A DNA stretch of 64,000 nucleotides, taken from the NCBI RefSeq assembly GCF_030732865.1, contig NZ_JASHKB010000014.1, positions 33,686-97,685 on the forward strand, in the 5' to 3' direction. Made by a program: the position numbers and the translations under genes. This stretch comes from Roseitalea sp. MMSF_3546. Lineage in GTDB: Bacteria > Pseudomonadota > Alphaproteobacteria > Rhizobiales > Rhizobiaceae. The notes under the pieces were generated by a model. It had not been told where the DNA came from. It searched no databases and saw only the letters and a program-made list of their open reading frames with translations. Positions 19,750 through 26,884 of the stretch are shown piece by piece; position 1 is the first letter of the stretch; each line of letters starts with the position of its first letter.

Positions 19750-20745
19750 TCACGCTGGGTGGCGGGCGCCGGAAGCGACCCGCAGATACCCCTCGCCGTC
19801 GATGGTGACCGGCTCGGGATCGAGAATATGCCCGACGAACTCGCCGCCGTCGGGGCGATCGGCGAAGCCCATTATGCGCATCCCCGCATCGGTCCGGACG
19901 ATGCGCGCGGCATAACGCCGGCACGGCAGCGATCCGTCGAGGAAGGGGCCGGGCGCGATTCTCCAGGGCCCGCGCGGGTCGTCGGCGATCAGATAATGGG
20001 TGCCCGTGACCGGGCCGCCGGGCATGGTTTCGGCCTGGTCCTTGGAAAAGTGCTCGGCCGCGGTACAGAACAGACAGTACCAGCGGCCGTCGACCTCGAA
20101 GACCTGCGGCACCTCGAGCTGTCCGAACCCGCCCACGAAGACCGGCGGGCGCAGCGTCCACTCCTGCAGGTCGGGCGAGGTCGCAAGGCCGATGGCGCCG
20201 CCGCCATTGGGTTCGGCGACGCCGGCCGCCCGGGCGGTGAAATACATCAGCCAGCCCCGGCCGGCGGGATCGCGCATCACCCAGGGATCGCGCATGGCCC
20301 GGTCGTGCCAGAACCCGCGCGCATGATCGGCCTCGTAGCGGTGCGCATCCGGGCCGGTCAGGTCGAGGCACGGCCCCTCGCCGAGCCGGCGCCAATGGTG
20401 CAGGTCCTCGCTGACGGCGTGGCCGATGCGCTGATAGAGCCCGTCCTCGGCGTGACACGAGCCGGTATAGAACAGGTGCCACAGCCGGTCCTCGCCACGC
20501 ACCACCGAGCCGGTCCAGGTCGTGTAGTCGTCCCAGGCCGGGCCCGCTGCGGGCGCAAAGCAGGTGCCCAGATGATCCCAGTTCACCAGATCCTCGCTCA
20601 CCGCATGCCCCTGGCTGACGTTCCAGTGGCGCAGTTCGGGTTCGCCGAGCGCCCTGTCGGCCTGCAGGAAGAAGGCGTGCCAGGTGGCACCGTCGCGGAC
20701 ATACCAGCTGTCCCATATCCATTTGTCTTTCAGTGCCAGGACCAT
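19750..20745 (-). CDS. Glycoside hydrolase with GH32/GH43/GH68-like five-bladed propeller
   Basis: The start at 20745 ([14 protein letters not shown]) gives 331 residues with no signal peptide, so the enzyme should be cytoplasmic. Three acidic motifs fit the five-bladed beta-propeller clans that hydrolyse fructosides or arabinosides: Asp12 in WIWDSW as nucleophile candidate, RDP at 152-154 as the transition-state stabiliser, and Glu211 in LEVPQVF as the acid/base candidate. Repeated strands such as [14 protein letters not shown] (twice) and WLMYFTA mark the blades. It lies between the inner permease and the ATPase, so it probably cleaves the imported oligosaccharide. The exact family number is uncertain. 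Confidence 0.78.
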   Translation of the reverse strand: MVLALKDKWIWDSWYVRDGATWHAFFLQADRALGEPELRHWNVSQGHAVSEDLVNWDHLGTCFAPAAGPAWDDYTTWTGSVVRGEDRLWHLFYTGSCHAEDGLYQRIGHAVSEDLHHWRRLGEGPCLDLTGPDAHRYEADHARGFWHDRAMRDPWVMRDPAGRGWLMYFTARAAGVAEPNGGGAIGLATSPDLQEWTLRPPVFVGGFGQLEVPQVFEVDGRWYCLFCTAAEHFSKDQAETMPGGPVTGTHYLIADDPRGPWRIAPGPFLDGSLPCRRYAARIVRTDAGMRIMGFADRPDGGEFVGHILDPEPVTIDGEGYLRVASGARHPA

Positions 20746-20768
20746 GAAGCGTTCCGTTGACGGGTCGA

Positions 20769-21647
20769 TCAGCCTTTCACGCCGGTCGAGGCGATCGAGG
20801 CGATGAAGGCGCGTTGCAGGACGAGATAGAAGGCCAGGACCGGCAAGGTGATGACGGTCAGATAGGCCATGATCTCGCCCCAGGCGGGGTTGAGCTGGAA
20901 ATAGTATCCAAGGCCGACCATGACGGGGCGGTAGGTCTCCTGCTGGACGACAATGAGCGGCCACAGATACTGGTTGTACATGATCAGGAACTTCAGGATG
21001 GCCGCCGTCGCCAGAACCGGGCCGGATAGCGGGATGATCACCCGGTAGTAGACCTGAAACCAGCTCGCCCCCTCAACGCGCGCAGCCTCGACCAGTTCGC
21101 GCGGCAGGTCCTTGAAGTACTGCACGAACAGGAAAATGGTCAGCCCGTCGGCGATCCAGGGGATGATCTGGACCCGGTAGGTGTTCAGCCAGCCGATCTC
21201 GAACCCCTCAATGCCGATCCAGGGCAGCCGGGAGACGATCAGCAAGAGCGGTATGGCGATCGTCTCGAAGGGAATGATCAGCGTTGCCAGGATGACCGCC
21301 AGCACCAGCCCCTGTCCCGACCAGCGCAGGAAGACGAAGGAAAAGGCGGCCAGCGAGCAGATGGCCAGCGCCAGCAGCACGGTCAGCCCGGTCACCACAA
21401 CGGAGTTGAAAATGAAAAGGCCGACCGGCGCGCGCGCGAAGGCGTCGGCATAATTGTTCAGCGAGATGTCGCCGACCGGCAGGAAGGCGCGCAACGAGGA
21501 GGTGTCCGACAAGAGCTGCTGGTCCGGCTTGAGCGAGGAGACCACCATGAAGACCAGCGGAAACAGGAAGATGACCGCGATCAGGATCAGCACGAGGTAG
21601 CGGACGGCCAGTCTCAGCCCACGGTTTTCGGGATTGACGGCGGCCAT
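20769..21647 (-). CDS. Sugar ABC transporter permease (MalG/UgpE type)
   Basis: This 292-residue inner-membrane component has about six transmembrane helices; the first lies at about 14-36. The cytoplasmic coupling loop that docks on the ATPase is visible as ELVEAARVEGASWFQVYYRVIIPLSGP, the EAA motif of the carbohydrate uptake type-1 group. It starts one base after the stop of the other permease gene, so the two are translationally linked. The C-terminus QRAFIASIASTGVKG is characteristic of MalG-type permeases. It acts with the binding protein and ATPase of the same operon. Confidence 0.95.
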   Translation of the reverse strand: MAAVNPENRGLRLAVRYLVLILIAVIFLFPLVFMVVSSLKPDQQLLSDTSSLRAFLPVGDISLNNYADAFARAPVGLFIFNSVVVTGLTVLLALAICSLAAFSFVFLRWSGQGLVLAVILATLIIPFETIAIPLLLIVSRLPWIGIEGFEIGWLNTYRVQIIPWIADGLTIFLFVQYFKDLPRELVEAARVEGASWFQVYYRVIIPLSGPVLATAAILKFLIMYNQYLWPLIVVQQETYRPVMVGLGYYFQLNPAWGEIMAYLTVITLPVLAFYLVLQRAFIASIASTGVKG

Positions 21648-21648
21648 G

Positions 21649-22716
21649 TCAGCGCTCCCGGGTCAGCCAGCGCTGCAAGAGCGAGATGGCGAGCACGATC
21701 AGGAACAAGATGACGGAGATGGTCGAGCCGCCCGAGATGTCCTGCCTGCCATAGCCGCGCTCGACGGCCTGGAAGACGAGGACCTGGGTCGAATCGAGCG
21801 GGCCGCCATTGGTCATCACGTCGACCTGGGCGAACAGCGCGAAGGCTTGCATGGTGATGACGATCAGGATCAGGATCGCCGTATTGCGCAGCCCCGGCCA
21901 GGTGACATAGCGGAAGGCCTGCCATTTCGAGGCACCCTCGATGTCGGCGGCCTCGTAGAGCGTCGGCGAGATCGTCTGCAGGCCGGCCAGCCAGATCACC
22001 ATGTGGAACCCGACCCCCTGCCAGACCGACATGGCCATGATGGCGCCAAGGGCGGTGTCGGGATTGCCGAGCCAGTCGACCGGCTCGAACAGACCGAAGG
22101 TCAGCCCGACGAGCATGTTGTTCAACAGCCCGTCATTGCCGTCATAGATGAAGCGCCACAACAGCGAGACGACGACGATCGAGACGACCACGGGCATGAA
22201 GTAGATCGCCCGGAAGACATTCACGCCGCGAAGCTTCTGGTTGATCAGCAGGGCGAGGACGAGCGCGAGCCCGGCCTGAACGGGGGCAACGACCACGACG
22301 AACGTCAAGGTGTTGACCAGCGCCTTCATGAAGACGACGTCCGAGGCGATCACGACACGCGCATTGTCGCCCGATTGCCAGCGGAACCACTCGCGCATGC
22401 CGCGATATTGCGGATAGTCGTCGCTGCGCGTCACGGTGCGCACGCGCGGATATGCGATGCCGCCGTCCGCCTCGCGCACGAGTTGTCCGGCCTCGTCGCG
22501 TTCGGGCTCGAGCGTGATGACGGCAAGGCCCAGCAGGTCGCGGTAGTTGGCAAATCCCACATATTCGGTCGGATTGGGCGAGATCAGCCGCTGGTTGGTC
22601 AGCGACAGGCCGAAGGCGAAGAAGAAGGGCAGGACGATGAACAGCGCTATCAGCCCGAAGCCGGGCAGCGCGAACGCCCATCCGGCGCCGTTGGACCGTG
22701 TCAGTTTCGATGCCAT
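21649..22716 (-). CDS. Sugar ABC transporter permease (MalF/UgpA type)
   Basis: This is the second inner-membrane subunit, with 355 residues. The first hydrophobic helix is at about 14-37. A long hydrophilic insertion follows (about 58-125, with many Asp, Glu and Arg), after which helices resume at VNTLTFVVVVAPVQAGLALVLALLI-like sequence. The EAA loop reads LYEAADIEGASKWQAFRYVTWPG. The insertion is probably a small periplasmic loop, as in MalF-type proteins, and makes the protein longer than the usual roughly 300 residues. It follows the binding-protein gene after an 84-base gap that contains a stem-loop. Confidence 0.95.
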   Translation of the reverse strand: MASKLTRSNGAGWAFALPGFGLIALFIVLPFFFAFGLSLTNQRLISPNPTEYVGFANYRDLLGLAVITLEPERDEAGQLVREADGGIAYPRVRTVTRSDDYPQYRGMREWFRWQSGDNARVVIASDVVFMKALVNTLTFVVVVAPVQAGLALVLALLINQKLRGVNVFRAIYFMPVVVSIVVVSLLWRFIYDGNDGLLNNMLVGLTFGLFEPVDWLGNPDTALGAIMAMSVWQGVGFHMVIWLAGLQTISPTLYEAADIEGASKWQAFRYVTWPGLRNTAILILIVITMQAFALFAQVDVMTNGGPLDSTQVLVFQAVERGYGRQDISGGSTISVILFLIVLAISLLQRWLTRER

Positions 22717-22745
22717 CGCAAATTCCCCGGACAGTCGGTCGGGTC

Positions 22746-22769
22746 GGGCTCCGCCGCAAAGCGGAGCCC
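22746..22769 (-). other. Stem-loop between the binding-protein and permease genes
   Basis: GGGCTCCGC (22746-22754) and GCGGAGCCC (22761-22769) form a perfect nine-base-pair stem with a six-base loop. No T run follows on the reverse strand. Such hairpins after binding-protein genes often block 3' decay of the upstream message, allowing more binding protein than permease; that role is inferred. Confidence 0.6.
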
Positions 22770-22800
22770 GGTGGAGTTTGCGCCCCCAAAGGCAAGCCGA

Positions 22801-24066
22801 TCAGTGGCCGTAGCCGCCATTGGCCTCGATGTCGGCATCGATTTCGTCGACGGCGGCATCGAGCGTGTCGGCGACGTCGGCGCCATTGGCGATATCGGCG
22901 AGCGCCTTTTCGAACACCTTGGCGGCGACGACATAGCCCGGCGAGACCGGCCGGACGAGCGCCTGGCGCTCGGACAGCTCGTAGAACACCTCGAGCGGGC
23001 CGCCCTCGGCATAGTTCTGCGTCATCTGCGCGGCCGACTTGGTGACCGGGATCAGGCCGGTCCCGTCGGAAAAGGCGGCGAACCATTCATCGGTCAAGGC
23101 GAACTCGATGAAGGCGCGCGCACCTTCGGGGTGTTCGGAGGCGGCCGAAACGCCGAACTGCCAGCTTGCCGCGCCGATCGTCGATCCGTTGCCGAAGTCC
23201 GGCGCCGGCAGGAACAGCGCGTCGTCGCCGAACGCCTCGATGACGGGCAATGCGGCCCAGTTGCCGTTCCATTGCAGGGCATATTGGCCGTCGATGAAGC
23301 CGGTTTCACGGTCGGCCGGATCCTGGCTGGTGCCGGGCGCGAGGTCGCGCTCGAACAGCGATTGCCACCATTCGCCAAATTCGATCGCCGCTTCGCCATT
23401 CAGCGCGCCTTCGGCGGTCAGATAGGTGGACCGGTCAACGATGTCGCCGCCGAACGATTGCAGCAGCGGGCTGAACGCGTAAGGATACCATTCCCCCGTC
23501 CAGGCCATGCCAGGGTCGAACGCGTGTTCGAATTCGCCGCTCTCGTCGAGCGTGACAAGGGCCGCGTCAAACTCGTCCTTGGTCCAGGGTTCGTCGAGGG
23601 TCGGGATGCGGATGCCATGGTCCTCAAGCACCGAACGGCGGGCGAACACGGCGACGGCCGCGTCCCACAGGCCGACCGAATACACCTCGCCGCCCCAGCG
23701 GCCGATCGTGCCCGGCAAGAAGCCCTCGAGCCTTGCCTCGTCGATGCCGAGCGGCTGCATGTAGCCGGCCCAGGCCCAGTTGGGCATGACCGGGCCGTCG
23801 ACATCGATGATGTCGGGCAGGTTGCCGGCCAGCGCGGCGGCGACGATCGAATCGTTGTAGCTTTCCTGCGGGAAGCTCTCCATGACGACCTCCCAGTCGT
23901 CCTGGCTGGCGTTGAACTCGGCGACCAGCCGGTTGACGGTCGCCTCTTCCTGGTTGTTGCTGCCGGCGCCGTGATACCACATCGACAGCTCGGTCTGGGC
24001 CATGGCGGCGGGCGCGAAGGCGACGCCGCCAAGCAATGCGGCGGTCAGTATCGTCCTGGTTTTCAT
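22801..24066 (-). CDS. Sugar ABC transporter periplasmic substrate-binding protein
   Basis: The 421-residue extracytoplasmic protein captures the sugar for the importer. A Sec signal peptide is clear: a basic start, a hydrophobic core, and a cleavage site after AMA at residue 23. The mature protein has the SBP_bac_1 (cluster D) pattern: LSMWYHGAGSNNQEEATVNRLV at the start, PDIIDVDGP, and SWQFGVSAASEHPEGARAFIEFA. Several Trp residues in the middle could stack on sugar rings. A strong AGGAGG directly after the lacI stop, eight bases before the ATG, suggests heavy translation and cotranscription with the regulator. Confidence 0.94.
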   Translation of the reverse strand: MKTRTILTAALLGGVAFAPAAMAQTELSMWYHGAGSNNQEEATVNRLVAEFNASQDDWEVVMESFPQESYNDSIVAAALAGNLPDIIDVDGPVMPNWAWAGYMQPLGIDEARLEGFLPGTIGRWGGEVYSVGLWDAAVAVFARRSVLEDHGIRIPTLDEPWTKDEFDAALVTLDESGEFEHAFDPGMAWTGEWYPYAFSPLLQSFGGDIVDRSTYLTAEGALNGEAAIEFGEWWQSLFERDLAPGTSQDPADRETGFIDGQYALQWNGNWAALPVIEAFGDDALFLPAPDFGNGSTIGAASWQFGVSAASEHPEGARAFIEFALTDEWFAAFSDGTGLIPVTKSAAQMTQNYAEGGPLEVFYELSERQALVRPVSPGYVVAAKVFEKALADIANGADVADTLDAAVDEIDADIEANGGYGH

Positions 24067-24079
24067 CGGTTTCTCCTCC

Positions 24080-25147
24080 TCATGGTTGGTCGTTTCGGTG
24101 CTCGATCACCGATTGCCGCCAGACGATCGGACCGCGCACCGGCGCGGTGATGTCGGGGCCGTCCGGCGCCTGCGTTTCGGGCCGCAGCCGCCCGATCAGC
24201 CACTGGGCGGCCCGCTCGCCCATCTCGCGATAGGGCAGCACGGCGGTGGTGAGCGGCGGATAGAGCGTTTCGGAAATCAGCCGATGGTCGTCGTAGCCGG
24301 CCACCGAGATGTCGCCGGGCACGGCGATGCCGCGCGTGCGCAGAACGCCGTAGAGCTGCATCGCCATGCGGTCATTGCCGCAGCACAGCACGGTCGGCGG
24401 ATCATCGAGCGCCATCATGCGGTCGACTGCCTCGCCCATCAGCATCGTCTCGCGCGGGCTGGCATGGTGCAGGCCGGCGGCGATGACCAGATCCCCATCA
24501 TAGGCTATGCCGGCGTCCTCGAGCGCGGCGCGGTAGCCGGCGAGCCGAAGCCCGTGGGCGATGAGGTCGTCGGGCAGCGTCAGGAACCCGATGCGCCGAT
24601 GGCCGGCCGCGATCAGCCTTTGCACGAGACCGCGCTGGCCGGCCGTGTCGTCAGGCAGCACCGAGGGCGTGCCCTGTTCGTCGAAGCAGTTGACGAGCAG
24701 AAGTTCGGCCTCGCCCGGCGGCCGGGGCAGGTCGATGCGGCTGTGCCGGTCGGCGACGTAGAACAGGCCCTCGACCCGGTGCTGGGCAAACGTGCTCATC
24801 AGCGCCGGCACATTGTCGGGGTCCTCGCCGGTATCGGCGATCAGCAGGGTGAAACCGGCCTCGGCGAGTGTCGCCCGGATGCCCTGCACGATGATCAGGT
24901 CGGGCAGGCCGGCCGTCTCGGGCGATTCGGCGTTGGTGGTGATGGCGCCGGTGATCAGGCCGATCAGGCCGGTCTTGTTGGAGCGCATGGAGCGGGCGGC
25001 GCGCGAGGGCACGTAGCCCAGCTCGCCCATCGCCGTCTTGACGGCCTTGCGCGTGTTGGCGTTGACCGGCGCGTCATCGTTAAGCACGCGGCTGACGGTC
25101 TTGGGCGAAACCCCGGCCCTTTTGGCAACATCGTAGATGGTCGCCAA
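24080..25147 (-). CDS. LacI family transcriptional regulator of the sugar operon
   Basis: This repressor has an N-terminal helix-turn-helix (ATIYDVAKRAGVSPKTVSRVLN) with the hinge helix near AARSMRSNKTG, and a periplasmic-binding-protein-like effector domain (about 60-350, GLIGLITGAIT, then CCGNDRMAMQLYG and GYDDH). An ATG at 25162 is possible, but GGGAGGAG lies inside codons 2-4 of that version and points to the TTG at 25147, which gives the usual M-A-T-I-Y-D start and 355 residues. It is the first gene of the operon and reads into the binding-protein gene. Two matching operators overlap its promoter, so it should repress itself and the operon. Confidence 0.92.
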   Translation of the reverse strand: MATIYDVAKRAGVSPKTVSRVLNDDAPVNANTRKAVKTAMGELGYVPSRAARSMRSNKTGLIGLITGAITTNAESPETAGLPDLIIVQGIRATLAEAGFTLLIADTGEDPDNVPALMSTFAQHRVEGLFYVADRHSRIDLPRPPGEAELLLVNCFDEQGTPSVLPDDTAGQRGLVQRLIAAGHRRIGFLTLPDDLIAHGLRLAGYRAALEDAGIAYDGDLVIAAGLHHASPRETMLMGEAVDRMMALDDPPTVLCCGNDRMAMQLYGVLRTRGIAVPGDISVAGYDDHRLISETLYPPLTTAVLPYREMGERAAQWLIGRLRPETQAPDGPDITAPVRGPIVWRQSVIEHRNDQP

Positions 25148-25185
25148 TCGCTCCTCCCGCATGACGCCGGTGTTCGGATTCGCTT

Positions 25186-25215
25186 ATGACACCGCTGTCA
25201 TGACATCGGTGTCAT
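25186..25215. promoter_or_regulatory. Two abutting LacI-type operators
   Basis: ATGACACCGCTGTCAT (25186-25201) and ATGACATCGGTGTCAT (25200-25215) are each near-perfect palindromes with a central CG, the form expected for LacI-family operators, and share two bases. The whole 30-base element is itself palindromic apart from one symmetric pair. It lies 39 bases before the lacI TTG start and overlaps the predicted -10. Confidence 0.8.
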
Positions 25216-25240
25216 TACCGCAAACGCAGTGTCGATGCAA
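25212..25240 (-). promoter_or_regulatory. Candidate promoter of the lacI-sugar operon
   Basis: On the reverse strand TTGCAT (25240-25235) and TAATGA (25217-25212) are 17 bases apart. The -10 overlaps the outer LacI operator, so bound repressor would block RNA polymerase. Confidence 0.5.
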
Positions 25241-25492
25241 GACGAATTGTCCGGTCGTGACAAGAAGGGTCCCCGCGCCGATCGGCATGGTTGGAGCTGT
25301 CCATTTCGGCGACAAACGGAAGCCGCGACGCGCGACCGTCTTGATGACCTTCTGCTGCGATCCGGAATCACCGACAGCACGCCTTGCGGCGCTGATACCG
25401 CCGGCAATCGCGGCTTCCGAGACGATGCGGCCGCCCCAGACGCTTTCGACAAGATCGCCCCGGGACACGTCCCGATCGCGGTTTTCGATCAA

Positions 25493-25858
25493 TCGCGGCG
25501 GCGATACGCTCGTTGTGGACGGCGAGTATCTCCAGACCGTGATCTACAAGAGCTGGCGGCGACGGCGGGGCCGTGGCGACCGCTCGTGGCGGCGCGGGTC
25601 GCTGCACCGTATGCAAGTAGTCAGCATCCAACGTCCGCCGAGGGCCGTTAGCGGACCGGGGATGAATGACGGCTTCGGGCGAGCAGCGGACGTCCGATAG
25701 AACGCCAGGGCGACCTCATCGAGAAATGCAGCTTGGCGTTTGAACTCGCTCCATTCCGCTTTTGCAATCGCGGCGCTGGAGCTGCATCGATCACGGAGGT
25801 CAACCCATCCTCGGCAGTGAATGCTCCGTGACCAGCCGCATGCCCGGATGCGCCTGCT
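25493..25858. other. Decayed intergenic stretch between two gene remnants
   Basis: No gene can be supported here. Reverse-strand translation gives a short protein-like run, KAEWSEFKRQAAFLDEVALA, near 25730-25790, without a start or recognisable family, so it may be a relic. No repeat or terminator was found. Confidence 0.4.
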
Positions 25859-26326
25859 TCATTGCGGCAACGGCTCGTCCGGCAGCACGAACCGAAATTG
25901 TGCCGCTTCGATACATGCCGTGTTCAACGGCGTATCGGGCGTCAGAATGAAGGACTGGACAAGCGCCTTTCCGCAGTCGTCGAAGAGGCCGGATACATGG
26001 CCCGACATCGGGATCGTCACGACGGTCGCATTGTCCAGCGTCTCGGCGGCGCGAAGGCCCCATTCCGGCGGCGTCGCCGTATCGAGGGCGCCGTTTACGA
26101 CCAGCGTGGGAATATCGCTCACGACACCGGGGGGCGCCGGAGCGTAGGCCTCACCGGCGAGCCCGAGCTGTTCGCAGCTGACCTGATAGCGGGGCACCCA
26201 CTTCGCCGACTCTCCGATCAGTTGCGGTGCCTCGAACTCCGCATAGGCGTAGAAGGCCACGTCGTTGAAGAAGCTGTAGGATATGTCGTTGCACCGAACG
26301 ATGCGGTGCGCGATGGAATCGACCAT
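25859..26326 (-). pseudogene. C-terminal fragment of an alpha/beta hydrolase (TAP/proline iminopeptidase-like)
   Basis: The 155 codons encode the last third of a tripeptidyl-aminopeptidase-like hydrolase: CNDISYSFFNDVAFYAYA, then IPTLVVNGALDTATPPEWG with the catalytic Asp, and TIPMSGHVSGLF with the catalytic His, ending with the family's Cys-containing tail. The N-terminal two thirds, including the nucleophile Ser and oxyanion loop, are absent; upstream codons in frame (to about 26400) no longer look like the family. It cannot be an active hydrolase alone. With the nearby regulator remnant it marks decay of a formerly larger insert. Confidence 0.65.
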
Positions 26327-26619
26327 GGTCCGGCCGCGCAGGAAGGCGTCAGCAGAGCACCGGTCGGCGTGACGATTCTGATGCGCACCGCAAAGGCGCG
26401 CTCATCGAGGGTCCTGTGTGTGAAGCGACGCGTCATTAGGCGGCTTTTGTTCTGGCAACGAGCGATGAGCGAGGCAAGTCGACGGGAGCCGATGGGCCAA
26501 GGTAGATTCGGGTGCGGCAACCTGGCGCGCAACCACGTCCCGTCTCCGAACGGATCGCAAAAGCGCGGCCAGAACCAGACCAGGAGAATGCTCCAACGGC
26601 GATAAGTCATTGAAAACAT

Positions 26620-26696
26620 TGGTGATCCCGGCAGGATTCGAACCTGCGACCCTCAGATTAGGAATCTGATGCTCTATCCTGCTGAGCTACGGGACC
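26620..26696 (-). tRNA. tRNA-Arg (anticodon CCT)
   Basis: A complete 77-base tRNA including an encoded CCA. The acceptor stem GGTCCCG pairs with CGGGATC (one G-U). The D arm GCTC/GAGC, anticodon stem TCAGA/TCTGA around loop TTCCTAA, and T arm GCAGG-TTCGAAT-CCTGC are all intact. The anticodon CCT reads AGG. Its 3' end faces the decayed stretch at lower coordinates. Confidence 0.95.
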
Positions 26697-26884
26697 ACGA
26701 CCCCTTCATATCAGAATGTGCGCCGCTGTGGACCCTCCCGACGGCAAATATCGCCCAGTGCTGCCGGCATCGGCGTGGTTGGCGCATGACCCTTGTCGGC
26801 CGAACCGACGCGTGCACGACCCGTGCCGGTCGACTGCTTCGATCCGCGCAGATATGCAAGGCGCGGCCGATCCCGGCCGACAGC

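Larger units (their letters stand above)
25184..25492 (-). pseudogene. Remnant of a winged-helix (OmpR/CadC-type) regulator
   Basis: This fragment encodes LIENRDRDVSRGDLVESVWG and then GRIVSEAAIAGGISAARRAVGDSG and ARRGFRL, which are the middle and recognition parts of the Trans_Reg_C winged helix found at the N-terminus of CadC/TolB-like regulators. The first part of the domain, expected to end in a DLL-type helix, is missing, and nothing of the usual large C-terminal sensor follows. The frame runs into 45 residues unlike the family and stops inside the LacI operator region. It is read as a decayed gene. Confidence 0.6.

Noticed and set aside
22746-22769. Terminator inside the sugar operon
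   Set aside because: The stem is strong but there is no T run on the transcribed strand, so it more likely protects the upstream message.
25147-25162. ATG at 25162 as the LacI start
   Set aside because: The only good ribosome site, GGGAGGAG, falls within its codons 2-4 and points to the TTG at 25147, which also gives the usual family N-terminus. It is not excluded.
25493-25858. Further gene remnant near 25.7 kb
   Set aside because: A short protein-like run (KAEWSEFKRQAAFLDEV) is visible on the reverse strand, but it has no start and matches no family I can name.
26597-26640. Attachment-site duplication at the tRNA 3' end
   Set aside because: I looked for a second copy of the tRNA 3' sequence across 25.1-26.6 kb and did not see one; there is also no integrase gene.
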